From Patagioenas fasciata (Eukaryota; Chordata; Aves; Columbiformes; Columbidae), in NCBI RefSeq assembly GCF_037038585.1, contig NC_092524.1, forward strand, positions 43,405,001 to 43,469,000: a stretch of 64,000 bases of DNA, read 5' to 3'. The notes below the pieces were generated by a model. It searched no databases and was not told the DNA's origin. It saw nothing but the letters and a program-made list of their open reading frames with translations. Shown one piece after another: positions 49,416 to 62,255 of this stretch (positions are counted from its first letter, which is position 1; every line of letters begins with the position of its first letter). Both the position numbers and the translations under genes were made by a program.

Positions 49416-52400
49416 CTATGGAGAAGGGGAGAAAATGCAAGTCATATCATTAGTAAAACTCTACTCCCAAGAAATTGGTTATCATCACTGGAAATGCGAT
49501 TAAAGATAGGAAGTACCTGCCAAAGGGCTGAAAGCCAAATAAATATCAAGTTCTATAAACAGAATGGAAGTCACAACTAAAAATTCTTTAAAAAATAGAA
49601 TTATTGTAAAAATGCCTTAAGACAGATGACTAACATGCTGGTTCAAGCTGAAATAAAGACCCAGAATACAATGGTATTGGTACTAGAGAATTATGCATTG
49701 CTATGTATGGCTGATGATAAGCAAACGATCATGACACTGCAAGTACAAATGACTCAAATACTGGCATTTATATACTAAAATGCCTTGCAAGCTTCAAATT
49801 CCTTCTTTATAAATAACAAGCATTGACACATCACACTTGAAAAAGCATGTCTATAACAAAATATAAAATGTATTTTCAGCTGTCATCAGTGCGACAACTG
49901 CATGGCTGGAGTACATAGCAAAATCCAGGCCTGTGGTTCAATTCAGTTCAATTCAACACAATGTCCCTCAGGCTGCAGTTTTACAGCAGCTTAAACCAAC
50001 ACAACAAGCGGCTGCAGAAGTCCTGTCTTGACTTTTGCTGGCTTTACTGCTTGTGTAATGCAAGTTACATAAAAGACCAGTCTGACAATAAAAATGGATG
50101 GTTTTCTATCAGCTTAGCAAACTGGAATACCCAACTGCAGAACAGGTCAAGGAGTACCAGAGCCAGCAAAAGAAAGCGAGTGAAAAACAGCACCCAATAC
50201 TTCAACTATTTTAGTCTGCTGTGGAATTTCATCCTCTGTCATCAAAATTACTCAGTAAGCAAGGATTTATTCCTCATTTCGCAATATTTCTTCCTCCTTT
50301 ACTCCCAGTTCAAGTCTTCTCCTTAGCATAGGTTAGCAGCACTAAGGTGGCATTGCAGTCAGATACTAGAGAGTTGCAGAACAGAGTCTGGATTCTCACC
50401 TAAATGCTTTCCAGGAACTTTTACGTTTAACTATACTCAAAACCACAACTGCTAAGACCCAAACCAAGTCAGAATACTTGATTTTGCTTAATCCTTCCCT
50501 AAACAAGGCACTTTTACACAAAAGTGACCTGGAATAGTTTTATGCCTCCAAACATCAAGCCAAAATATTTTGAAAAAGAAATCAGCCTGAACTGCCTGTT
50601 TAGTGTCCACAAAGTATTATTTTTTTAAATAGTTTACCTTCTGCACTACACTTCAGCTCTACCCTGTTCTTCGTCATCTCCATGTTGCAGTTTAAACTGA
50701 TTGTAATTCTTACAAACTTCCATTCACCCCTAAATCTGATTCACATACACCTGCCTTCTCTTTATCAGCTCACCTTGCAAGATAGAATTGATAAAATCAA
50801 TTGATGAAATTGGATACACTAAAAATACTACTGAGAAAAAAAAAACAAAAAAAAAAAACATTATAAAAAGACTCCTTATGGTTCACTAATTACCTCTGGC
50901 AGTCCAGGCATAATGTCGTCATGCAAGCCGGGCAATTCAAAACAGCATCACTATTTGGAACAGCTGAAGGTTCTGTCTGCTGCTGCTGTGGCCGCACTCT
51001 GCTTTGATTACGGTACCTACCAATTCAAGAAAGGAGGAAGGAGAGACAAAAAGTGAAATTACCTGCTCTTGCTGTCAGGCATATCAATTCAAATGTCAAA
51101 CCTTTTTAATACTAAAATATAACACTTAATACTCGGCTCCTTCCAGACATCTTTTTCAGTAACTCAAAGCACATAAACAAACTGGGGGTAAAAACACATG
51201 CCACTATATTTTCATTTACTTTGTACAGATAATTTTCATTTGGTGAGACAAATATAGCTGGCATGAGAATTTGTGCCTATTAATGCTCTCTTCTGATGAG
51301 GCAAGTACCTCAAGTGCAATCTCTGCAGGCAACATACATTAATATTATCCCTTTTGACAGATTTACATGGAGAATTTTACTTCTGCTGCAACAACCACTT
51401 TTCTACTTCACTCTTCAAAAAACCCTCAATAAAGCAGTTTTGTTCTGTTCCTGTTTTATCTGAACATTTAGTGGCTTGCTAAATCCAAAGTTTTCCAAAA
51501 CTAGAAATACAGTATTTAGCAGGAACAGATATTAATTTAACAACTGAAGTATCTCACAAACTTTTCATTCACAGCATCGTTTAGATGAGATCTACATATA
51601 AAACTGGCTTACAGAACTAGGAAGTCTTGATTTTAAAAAATTGCACGTTTTAGAATTGTGTAATTTTGAAGACTCAACTCCCATTATGTACACATAAAAC
51701 TTTTACAGGCTTTTACATTTCATATGCTGTCAATTCTAAATAAAAAATATTTTCACTGCATAGAATTGACAGCAAATGCTGCTTCTCTCTATTCACCATT
51801 TTAATCTAAATTTTTCAGTTTATGTTAAGCATCCTACAATTCAAATCTCTTACCCCCTCCTCTGTGAGTCTACCCACTCTTGGTCTCTATCATCTTCTTC
51901 TGGGTCATATAGCAACTCATCATTGGAAAGAATCCGACGCTGCTGATGTTTTCTTTTTTTCTGGGTGTCCTGAGTAACTAGAAAGATTTGTGCAAGCATA
52001 TGTTACATCCAACAAACGTGTGATGATCCTCTACTTAAATAATCAAAATATCAGGTTTTCAGTTTTCCTTTTCCATATGTGCAGTACATCTAAACCAAAA
52101 TATAAAGGTCTAGCTCCTCCCTCCTCCAAATGCACCGCCCCAAAGCATTAACACACCTCACATACAGTGGGATACATCATAAAGTTGCAGGAGCTACCCT
52201 GAGATAATACAGGCTGGTAACTGCCTCCAAAAGGCTGCCTTCAGGAACAACCCCTTGACCCCCCAAGAGCACTCTACAGGAACTGAAAGCTACTGTAAAG
52301 ATGCCCTCCTCTCTCCTTTCCCCAGCCATTTACTTATTTTATCTTCATCCTCTGAATCAGAATCAAAGTAAATGTCATCATAGTATTTCGAAGTGGTGGC

Positions 52401-54542
52401 AGGTCCCATCTGACCAGTACTCGAGGAAGTACCTATGTGTGAAATTAGAGAGAGAATTGGTAAGAACACCCCAAAAGGACAGCAAGTATACAGCCCAGAA
52501 CAAACCTGGGCTTTCAAGCTACTCTATCCAGAAATGCTCTGCTTTATCTGCGTGGGTTAAGTAACAGCTCTCCCCACTTACTCCCACATCCTGATCATCC
52601 ACATCGCTTGTGTTATTTCATTTACAGGTGCTCTCTCAGAGCAAAGCTGCTCACTCCCCCCGAGAAGAAACTCGGGTACAGTTCAAAGGAAAGTTTTTCC
52701 AAGGTACCCTCCCTTTAGGCACAGAGGACGCCACATCAAAGGTGCCTGCCTCTGCCCCGCATAATCCATTGCACCTCAAACGTTCCACAAATCTTCAGTC
52801 ATGTGAAAGAAACGCAGGTGCAGCACATTGTTTCACAAACTTTGATTATAATAAAATTCACACAAAAAAGCCTCAAAATTTCAGGACCACAGAAGTTCAA
52901 AAAGACCTGGATGAATTGCAGAGCACGTCTGTCACAGGCAGTCTGCACCAAAAATCATATTCTGTGCTGGATGCATGTGGTAGTATAAAAATCACTACAT
53001 GTTCTTAACTGCAATACCAAACCTACAGATCAGATTTTCCCACTAACACAGATGAAACTATTAAACCCACTGAATGCAGAGTGAGCTCCCTACGTTAAAG
53101 TGAATACTACGATGATTCTCCAGGAAAACACCTTGCTAGATGTTTTGTAATAAGAAAAATGAACATATGCTGTTCAAATGCAAAAGCACTCATCTCTTGC
53201 ACCCATAGTACACAAACTCCAGAACACATATATATTTAATACAGTTTTATTATTTGATGTAACAAGCAGGTAAGGGAAGAAGAGATTAATATTTTTCCTG
53301 ACTTCTTTCCCCCAGCTGATTGGGGATTTCAATCTACCATATGCTATACCTTTCTTCAAGAAAGAGCTCCAAATCTTGAGAGCCACTAGATAAAGTACAT
53401 GAGACCACAACCTGCTTAAGAGTCTTCTAAATATAGGTGAAAGCACAACTTGGGAAAAAAGGGACTGATCCAACAAAGAGAAATCATATTAAAGCAAGAA
53501 ATGGGAAGTTCAGAAACATCAAAATCTTTAGAAAAGATGAAGTAGACGCATTCACTGAAGTGGCACCTAGTGACCACTTCTGCAGATGCAATCAGCCATT
53601 TTAAGATTTTTCTGTGGGCATCAAGCAGCACTCAACTGTCACCACACACACCCCCCTCCAGCTAAAGAATAATACATTAACCTCACACCTTAACTGGACA
53701 CTGCTTCACTCACGATTTGATATGCAAGCAGATATAAGCATGATTTACCCATTTCTGGCGACTTCCATTTGCCTTGCATAGTCCTCATGGTGGTGTTCAG
53801 CTCTGCTTCCATCTCCTTCTGGAACTCATCATCACTGGAAGACTCGCTCTCCCCAGTCAGGCACTCCCGGATCAGCTTCCGCTTCTGGTCTGGAGTGCCA
53901 TGTAACAGCACGTCCACCTCATCTTCCGAGCTGCAGACATTGAAGTGTTAACACCTGATTATTACGACCAGCTTAAAACATGGACTGAGTCACTTGGAGA
54001 ACGAGCATCTGCACTGTGTGGGTGCACGGGAAGTCATTATTCGTGTGTTTATGGGAAATGTATTTAGTAAGATATTTTATCAGGTTGTTGGTGTTAAAAT
54101 TCTGGGTTTAACGCAAAGGAGCTTCTGCTGGCTGGCTGTGACCTGCCCCGGTGCCTCTGGGGCTCCGGTCAGCGCAGCTCCGAGCTGGGATCTGTTCACA
54201 CACCGGCACTTGTAAGGCCAGAAACGTAAATGCTCCGTCTTCAAGGGCGGAAATGGCCGCGGGTGCTGAAGCGATGCTCCCACAGCCCCGGGCGGCAGCC
54301 CCAGCCCTGCCCAGCCCCCTGACGGAGCCCCGCCGGGCGCTATGCTGCGCCCCGGCCTGCCGCCCCGCCGCTCCCCCCGCACCCGGCCAGGGGGGTGGGA
54401 AGCCGCCCGGCTCCGGCAGGCAGCGACAAGCCGCCTCAAGCCCGCTCGCGGCGGGGGCTCGCCAGCACCTGCTGAGCCCTCGCTCCTCGTCGCTGGGCTC
54501 TTCCACCACGTACGGATCGTCCTCCTCCCGCAGGCAGCTCAT
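49151..54542 (-). CDS. EAPP: E2F-associated phosphoprotein
   Basis: Six exons (54,542-54,469; 53,930-53,749; 52,432-52,334; 51,977-51,854; 51,016-50,894; 49,415-49,151) total 867 bp and give 288 residues; human has 285. EAPP is a nuclear phosphoprotein that binds activating E2F factors and modulates E2F-driven transcription and cell-cycle progression. Visible parts: an acidic N-terminus with the PYVVEEPSDEE motif; the highly conserved VDVLLHGTPDQKRKLIRECL block (residues about 30-49); a Ser/Asp/Glu-rich segment; the YYDDIYFDSDSEDED acidic box (about 102-116); a basic KKRKHQQRR stretch; and three CxxC pairs (C188/C191, C196/C199, C262/C265) suggestive of a zinc-binding fold. A Lys-rich stretch at about 226-242 looks like a nuclear localisation signal. 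The C-terminus is DEVFHFFNVLASHS. Phase is kept across all junctions. The start has a GCCGCCATGA context in a CpG island. Confidence 0.98.
50894..51016 (-). CDS. EAPP: EAPP coding exon 5
   Basis: Begins after TTGGTAG and ends CAGAG|GTAATT. It encodes a QQQQ run and the two CxxC pairs in NCPACMTTLCLDCQR. Confidence 0.98.
51854..51977 (-). CDS. EAPP: EAPP coding exon 4
   Basis: The acceptor is CTTTCTAG, eight bases upstream of a second AG. Only this choice keeps phase with exon 3. It encodes a basic KKRKHQQRR stretch, then SNDELLYDPEEDDRDQEWVD. Donor GG|GTAAGAG. Confidence 0.95.
52334..52432 (-). CDS. EAPP: EAPP coding exon 3
   Basis: Begins after ACACATAG and ends ATAA|GTAAAT. It encodes a Ser/Thr-rich linker followed by the acidic YYDDIYFDSDSEDED box. 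Confidence 0.97.
   Translation of the reverse strand, partial: VLPRVLVRWDLPPLRNTMMTFTLILIQRMKIK
53749..53930 (-). CDS. EAPP: EAPP coding exon 2
   Basis: Begins after TGTCTGCAG and ends ATGG|GTAAAT. It carries the conserved LLHGTPDQKRKLIREC block and the acidic ESESSSDDEF segment, where phosphorylation is expected. Confidence 0.98.
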
Positions 54543-54780
54543 GGCGGCGACCACTGCCGCAGCCAGCCCGACCCGGCCACTTCCGGCCGCCCCGTCGACT
54601 TCCGGCGGCCCCGCGCTTCCGCTCCGCCCTGACGGCGAGGGCGGCCCCACAGCTGGGGCGGCCCCGCAGCGCTCCCCGGAACACCCGCGGGGCTCCCCGC
54701 CGCTGCCGGGCTGGGTACCGGCTGCCCGAGATCTTCGTTTTTCCCTTGGAGCTGCAAGTCTTCGGGTCGCGCTCTAAGTA
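54130..54780 (-). promoter_or_regulatory. CpG island promoter of EAPP
   Basis: CpG-dense sequence over exon 1 and upstream. Two identical ETS-family sites (ACTTCCGG on the plus strand, CCGGAAGT in gene orientation) lie at 54,579-54,586 and 54,598-54,605, with a related CGCTTCCG just beyond. No TATA box is evident. The TSS probably lies in about 54,560-54,700. Long frames on either strand across this island are GC artefacts. Confidence 0.85.
54469..54542 (-). CDS. EAPP: EAPP coding exon 1
   Basis: Encodes residues 1-24 and two bases of Ser25; donor AG|GTGCTG. The N-terminus differs from human at several positions, but DPY and VEEPSDEE are conserved. Confidence 0.96.
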
Positions 54781-54848
54781 TTTTTGTTCACAGCGACACG
54801 GGCGGGAGCTTGAAGAGACACACCCAATACCAAGAGGCTTGAAAAAAA

Positions 54849-54854
54849 TTTAAT
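54849..54854 (-). terminator. candidate distal SNX6 polyadenylation signal
   Basis: ATTAAA on the minus strand, about 1.8 kb beyond the SNX6 stop and only about 150-250 bp before the inferred EAPP start. An AATAAA nearer the stop, at 56,036-56,041, is an alternative giving a 0.6-kb UTR. Confidence 0.35.
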
Positions 54855-56657
54855 GAGCTAGTAACACTGAACAGCGAGGACTAATCTAAAAACTGTTCCC
54901 ACATCCTACTTAAAATATTTACAATTTTGTTAACTGTATGTACATTGTGATCATTGTCCCTTATAGTGTATTTATAGATGAGTTCCTTAGGAATTATACC
55001 TGTTACGTCTGAAGATGAACAGCACAGTATTATTGTAGTAGCTGGTGCTGGAAAACATGACAGACACCAGATGTGTGGCCAGTAGCCACCGGGGACTGCT
55101 GATCAAAGCCTGGGGCTACGTGTGAGCAACACCACGCAGAGCGCAAAGAGCGTGTTCAGGTCAGAAACTTCTCTGCCTTCGAAATGTTCTGATGTGCAAG
55201 GCAGCAGGGTAAGGTACCAACTGTGCAATTCATCCTACTTGAGGAAAAGTAAAACAACCAACCACACCTTTCGATGCAGCAGTACAGGGAGTCTGTAGTC
55301 AGAGACACTGACTCACACGGATCTGCATCTCCAAACATCCCCTTCACTCAAAATTCTGCTGCTTCATTCAAGGTCTACAAACCCGTATAAAAGCAGCAAT
55401 CCCACTGTGATGAGCAATTCATCAAGTAGAGCCTAATTTTATGAAATCCTGAAATTACACAACAGAACAGCACCTCTTAGAAGTTTCATGGTTCAAGTAA
55501 GAGAGACAAAGCCATACAACAAACAAAACTGGATTCATAGCTCTTAAGTTTTAAGCTCAGTTAGCAGAGAGAGATTCTTTTTAGGCATTTCTTTACTGGC
55601 CTACATTTATTTTTTAGTTTTGAAGCAAAGCTTCTGCTCTGTATTAAAGCGGGGCGGTATTACCTTTCAGTGATATTTTATGCAGTTCTTGAGCTCCCTT
55701 CTGCTACTTTATTTCCCCTTTCTGGAAAGAAACCCAAGAAGTTCTCTGAAAATAATTTCTGAAAAAGCAGTTTCAGAGTCAGCCACCAAGCTCAAAACAA
55801 CTTAAGTATCCTGGCTAGGAAAGTCACAGACAAACGGACAGGCAAATGGATAAACCTGAGAATGCAAGTGAAAAGTTACCAGGTGAGTATTTGGTGTGAG
55901 ACCAATCCAATACTTACTCAATGGTTTTACAGGATTAATAGAGGAAAAAGCTAATTAATCTGAATTACTAGAAAATATCAAGCTTACAGATGATACAATG
56001 TCTGCGTAATTTTAGAAAAATCATCGATTTCATGGTTTATTTTACAATAATTGGATTAGTCTACAAGTTAAGGCAAACATACTAATGCATTTGCTTTTCT
56101 TTTTAAATCATAGTTATAAAGGTTACACAAAGTTCTCCAAAATTTCTAAGAAATGTTCACAATTGAAAAAAAGATTAAGTTTTTTGATATCAGTACACAG
56201 AAAAAAAAAAAACTAAGACAGTGTATACAATGCCATTATAGTAACAATATTCAAATATCTAATGGAAATATTTAGACCATTTGAACAATGTGCTTCAAAT
56301 GGTGAACTGCAGAAATTACTTACAAAGGTAAATAAGATTGGCAGCCGTATCATAGTATTCATAACATGAACATAATTATATTGGCTATTTTCACAAAAAC
56401 AGAGCATTTGGTTTCTGAACAATGAAAGCATTTAATGATTAAATAAACATGAGTATGTCTGTATAAGAAATATGCTGTTGCTTCATATAGTCTGGAGCTA
56501 CTTTCAGGTGTTTGTTTTAATTCTTCTGAAAGAAAGAGCTTGCTCATGTGCACTTTGTCAACTGTTTTCTCCAGGTAACTGTAAATGCCTGTTTTAAAGT
56601 CATGAAAACAAAATCCAGAGGAGGGCAGCCCTTGGTAGTGGGAGGATGGAGCATAGC
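54855..56657 (-). other. probable 3' UTR of SNX6
   Basis: Sequence directly following the SNX6 stop codon on the minus strand up to the next gene's promoter, with several possible polyadenylation signals (56,036-56,041 and further ones near 55,605, 55,708 and 54,849). No other gene was seen. Confidence 0.55.
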
Positions 56658-56711
56658 TTATGTGTCACCGTTTAACACTGCCAGGCAGCTCTGAAGCAGC
56701 TGTAAGTTACC
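56658..56711 (-). CDS. SNX6: SNX6 last coding exon
   Basis: 54 bp after the acceptor TTTTCACAG, in phase 0: 17 residues ending VLNGDT and a TAA stop at 56,658-56,660. Confidence 0.97.
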   Translation of the reverse strand, partial: GNLQLLQSCLAVLNGDT

Positions 56712-59700
56712 CTGTGAAAATAAAGAAAAATATAACTGCATTTCCTCATTTTCTTTTGCGCTTGTGGCAAAAAGATGGTTTTTAAATAGCAGTGACACTA
56801 CTCAAGGAGAACACACAGGTGGAAATATTTCTGTAAGTAACTTTTATCTTAAGGAGTGTTTTAAATGTAGGAGCCTTGTGTCACGGAACTAAATGAAGCC
56901 AACGTGAGGTTCAAAAATAAGCATTTTGTATCCTTTGCATGTTGCTTCACAAATTTCTTACTAAAGATCTAGTCTGGCCACAAAAACCATTCACTGCAAA
57001 GCACTGTCTTAGCAATGAAGTTCAGAGACACAAAGTTTTCGTTTTTTATATAGAATTGCCATTACTCTGTCACTGAAATACTCCCAAAGCAGAAGTATTA
57101 ATATATTATAATGAATAATGAATTCATCAAGAAGCGTTAACTAATTCACAGCACTCAGTACCTCCTCGCTATAGGAGCCATCTCAGCTCCCAGCTCATGT
57201 TCAAGGCCAGGGACTGTTTGAAAGACAACAAACTGACTGACATGCTTAGCCAGGCGATTTAGCCATCAATGCTGAGTTTAGCCATTACAGCCAGAGCTGC
57301 AGGAGATCATCTGAACATTAACTAAGCTTTATCTCTAAGGCCAACTTCTGCCCTTCTTTTCAAACACCTATGGGTCAGTTTTTAATCTTATTTTAAGCAT
57401 TCTGACTCTCCTGTAAAAACATACAGGTTGACTTTCAGATTTCTGAATTAATTTACTGAACTGACACTTAAAAAATACTCTTGTGCATTAAGCAAATGTG
57501 ATTGCCAAGTAAGCCAGGATTTACTTTCCAGAAAAAAAAAAAAAAAGACACATACCACCCAGTATTGATGGTATTCACATTGGTTTGTGCATTCGTTTAT
57601 GTTTAGATCACTTCAAACTACTGGTTATTCACTATGAAACAGCTGTACTAGATTTGATCCCAAATCTGAAATCTCTGTGCAAGAATCGAAGTTAGATTGT
57701 TGACAGCGTTGAGTAATTCCTATCAGGTTCAGATAAAATGCAAGATCAAAACAGTCTGAAGGCCCAATTACCCTTCTAAACATTTTTTTGATCCAAAAAT
57801 AAACCTGTAAAGAAAACTTCACACAAACAAAGCATGTAATTAAACAGTGTCAGTAGCCGTGATTTGTATGTCCTTAATAAACAACCCACACAAGTACTAA
57901 ATAATTTTAGTTCTTACATTTACAGTTGAAAGCATTTCAAGTGACCTGTGGCAGACAGGCAGAAGGACACTCATCCCTCACCCCAAAAGGGTAAGAAATC
58001 ATAATTCTATCCCCCATTAAGGTTCTTAAAATCCAGATTAAGCAATTAACTAAATAGAAGGCTTCAAAGTAGAAGACTCCCAGTTGTGTCTACTGAATGC
58101 TTTTCAGTCTTCTCCAGTGATTTCAGTTACAGCCTCAACAGCTTTTTGTCCTTTTATGCCTATAATGGCAGAGGACAGTCACAAGCTATTTAAGAGGCTT
58201 GTAATTCTGCAATACGAACAAGTTCAATATATGTGAGATGCATGGGGACTTGGTGGCCCATCTTTGCAGTGTACAAGATTCCTAAATCTAAGGTCTGTTA
58301 TTGAACAGCTGATCTTTATCTGTAATGAATTAAAAGGAACACTTCAGTCTGAAGTCATCAGTCTTCAAATGGAATACTTCAGTCTGAAGTAAAATATAAT
58401 TGTGGACTGCACACATGTTACCTATAACAAAAGTGTGACAGTGATCTTTTGGCCACCTCTTTAAAAGCCATCAGCAGCATTAAGTGTATTTGCAATTCAG
58501 AGGCCACTGCATAGCACTCTAAAGAGAAGAGGGTGTCAAGATGTCCTTTACACATCAGTCATTTCCAGACTCAGACAGCCAGTCTGCTGACATTTTCCAA
58601 ATTGGCACATCATTTGTTTTCATTAGATCAAATTTACAAACTTCACAAGAACAACCTTATTTAAATTATAATATCTGTAAGGACAGTAGAGGCTATGAGC
58701 CATTACTCTTTCTGGCTGCAACATCTGACACACTTGAATTATATCAGCATAGCTTGAGAAAGTCCTATGAATTCAGGTTCAGGAAAGTGTTTCTTACCAA
58801 CTCAGACTCCTAAATTCTAGGTATTACAGTTACTGGCACAACCACTGTGACATAAACATCCTCTTCAGGAAATAAAGAATTGCTGACAAAGCATTTAACC
58901 AAATCCCTTAGCACTGGATTTTGCTTACTCCCTTCTTCTGTCAGTTCCAAACAGCCATCTGTTGCTAGCAACGCAACAAATTCTTTTTCCACAAAAAAAA
59001 AAAAACAAAAACATAAAGGTAAGAGCATATATATTAATATATTTGTGGAAAGAGATGTTTAGATTTTTTAATTTTCTATTTGAAGGAAGTGGCTATTTTA
59101 CATTTCATATGTCAAAAGACTCTAAAAGTATAGCCAAGGCTATAAGTGCTTTAAATTTATTATTACAACCTTAGCAGCTTCACCAACTGTCAAACCTCCC
59201 TTCTCGAACATGAATTCGAACCTGGGAACACCCCAAAATCCAACTGTTCAAAATACTGGATAGGTTTAAATGCAGCTTTTGCACTACATGTCAAAACAAT
59301 CGGGTCTTACATTAGCTACAGCTGTATGAAATAATTAATAAACATGACTAGCTCGCAAAAGAGAAGCTAAACACTACCTTGAGATACTTAGATGGAACAG
59401 CCATAGAAAAAGAAACATCAATATGTTTAGTATAGGTTAGAGACAAAGCAGAATCTAAAGCTGTAGGTTGGCAACTGTTTTAAGTAAATCTAGGGTATGT
59501 GCTGCTGCTGTGAAGTCAGCTCTCTTCTATTCCCAGACCCTCCCAGCCAAAACTGCATTTTGACAAGGGATGTTGCGAAAACAAGACTGCAAGCAAAGCT
59601 TAGAAAAACCCAGAGCAACTTTTAGCTCCATCTTCCTACACAGCTGCACACATAATAGTGCCAATACAGGGAAAAGGAACAGAGTCATGCTTCATCATCC

Positions 59701-62224
59701 TTCCTGGCAGTAGTCTGCACTTGCATCACCTCAAAGCAATCTCAACCCACACTCTGATTTTTAGCTTTTTCAAAAGTCTTGAACTGCAACCAGGAAAGGG
59801 TGAAAGAATATTAGCAGATTAAAAGTATTTTATAAGGAAGTAGTATAAACGTAACCAGGAAGAGAGGGTGCACTTAGTATTTGTACATACAACATCCCGT
59901 ATTTACTGAAAGCTTGATTTCCGTATCACCCCTCAGTCTTCAAGAGCCACACAGCCAGAGGTGGCTGAGGAAATGTGAGCTGTTTCTCAGAACCTGCTCT
60001 CCACACTGTGGTCGTTTTGACTTCTTCAGTGCAGCGATCTCTGTGTTTTGGAATTTGTGTTTTTCTTTCCGTGCAGAGCAAGTAATTTTTAACAGTCATG
60101 CAGCCAGCTTCACTGTGGCTGAATTCCTCCCAAAGACAAAGATGGCCTCTCTGCTGAGTTCCAGTACCCATTGCTGCGTCAAGATTTTACCTCCTTCCTT
60201 TCTGTGCCAGGCAACTCCAGAAGCCACATGGTTAGACTGATTCCGAGACAATGCATCTGCATGACCCCTCATTTGCAGGAAAAAACCCCAACCAAACAAA
60301 ACCAAACCACCAAACATCACAACAATAAGACTTGTAGCAAAAGCCTGCTGCGGCAGCAGAATCTGTTGTTCCCAGCCCCTTCACCTCAGAGTCAGCTGTT
60401 TTTGCTGGAAAGTGCATTTAGACCTGAATAACAGGTCATGTTGCAAAGTTCGCGAATGCTGTGCTCCCCATGCCATTGACAAGCCAAGCAATTCCCAGTC
60501 TGCTAAAACTTCAGGCTGCTATAACTTCACCTGCCTCCAGTAGCTGCAAAAGCACAAAGACAAGGACTGCTGCAGCATCAGGCAAAGTATTTTGTCTGGA
60601 ACCTTAAAGCAGGGGGCTTTTGATCAGACTTCATTATTGCCTACATGAAAAAGGAGCTCTTTTTTTGCTTCTACAAGCCCTCTTTTGGCTCTTCTGCAAG
60701 AGGAATTAGGTGTCTACAAACAACCCAGCTTAGCCCAGCCAAAACCAGGGCTATTTACACCTCCTTGAAATGGGTGCATTGTTCATGATTTGCATTGCAA
60801 CAAGTACAAAAACATTCTCTCTGAGAAAAGGAGAAACCTTCATATTCCCCTAACACTGCTCTTCACGTATCAGGGGACAATGCTATTTCAATAAAACCCC
60901 AAGTCTTTTCACATCACCTTTCTTCCTTTTATGGAACTCAGAAAGTCTCTACCAAACAATTTCGTCCTTCAGTCCTCTGTACAGACAAATGAAAATCTAT
61001 CCATAAGACTATCCTCAAATATGCTGGCTATAGCATTAATAAGAAAATTTCCCATTATATAAAATTGAAAAATATGATCTATTGCACTTGTAAATTCTGC
61101 AGTAATCCAACTTAGAATCTGCAGAAATAAAAGCACACCGAACTGATCCATCTGCAGTAGCTAATTTTGAAAAAATACAAAAACACAAGCTTTGAAAAAA
61201 ACAGAACTGTCAAATCTAGTGAGAAACAAATCCTTTCATTCAACAAGTCACAACATTTGTTAATATTTTAAGAACTGTAACTGTTACTCAAAATGACCTT
61301 TTATATTGGAAAGCTTTAAATATTCAAAACTGTCTAGTGAATCTTAGAGTGCTCCATGATAAAGTAGGTGAAAAGGGTCAGCAAAAAAAAAAAAGTTCAC
61401 CTTCAGAAACAGGACTACAGTTCAAAGCTTCTGTTAGAGCCTTATATACTCCTTGTTGGTAAATTTGCTAAGACAAGGTAAGTCACAGACTGAGACAGAC
61501 TATCTGAAGAACTGTGTCTTAAACACAAGCTGTGGTGACAAATGAAGAAGAGCAAAAAAAAATTCAAGCTCTTCCAGGTAAACTGAGGACACCAAGAAGC
61601 ACATATCGAGTAAGTTGAAAGCTAAAGAAATGAAGTATTTTCTGCCTGCCTTCTGCAGTTATTAGCTGTCAGAATTCAAGAGAAAATTACTACAAGATTT
61701 TGACCTGCACAGAGAGTTAATATAAGCGATTCTTCGAGGATACTTTAGAAGATAGAGACATTTTTTTTAAACATTCCACTCCAAGGCATGTGGGGACTTC
61801 AGCAAGGGTGAGTTACAAGAGATGATGAAGAGTCAATGACTGAAGCAGGACAGAAGCATTGTGGATTCATTCCCTTATTAAAGCCCAATATGGCAAATCA
61901 ATAAAAGCTGTTGCAGGCACAACTGTTAGGACTATTAATTTCACTAAAACCCATAACCAGTACATTCATGACCAAATATGGGGATTTCTGGGAGACTCAG
62001 GGCTGGATACAGACAGCTGTTACACACAGAGAAGTAGGAAGGCTGAGTAGTGCACAGTTTTATGAGAAGATTTAAGACTTTAGGGAAAATATAGTTGAAT
62101 TTCTGATATAGCACATTAAAGTAAACACTGTTCATCTGAAAACGGAGCCAAGTATTCCAGACCTTACTGATTACTTTACCAGCTAAATATACCGTCAAGG
62201 TGAACTTATACCAACAAAGATTGG

Positions 62225-62255
<31 letters not shown>

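Larger units (their letters stand above)
49416..54468 (-). other. EAPP introns 1-5
   Basis: Introns are 49,416-50,893, 51,017-51,853, 51,978-52,333, 52,433-53,748 and 53,931-54,468. Each has GT/AG ends. Open frames in them, such as 49,961-50,326 and 52,610-53,008 on the plus strand, have no support as genes. An A run with interruptions is at 50,835-50,860. Confidence 0.9.

Noticed and set aside
52610-53008. 132-codon plus-strand frame within EAPP intron 2
   Set aside because: Antisense to the gene, intronic, no recognised family.
54080-54777. Long frames (up to 208 codons) around the EAPP CpG island
   Set aside because: Same GC effect. The plus-strand frame is antisense to EAPP exon 1 and lacks any recognisable feature.
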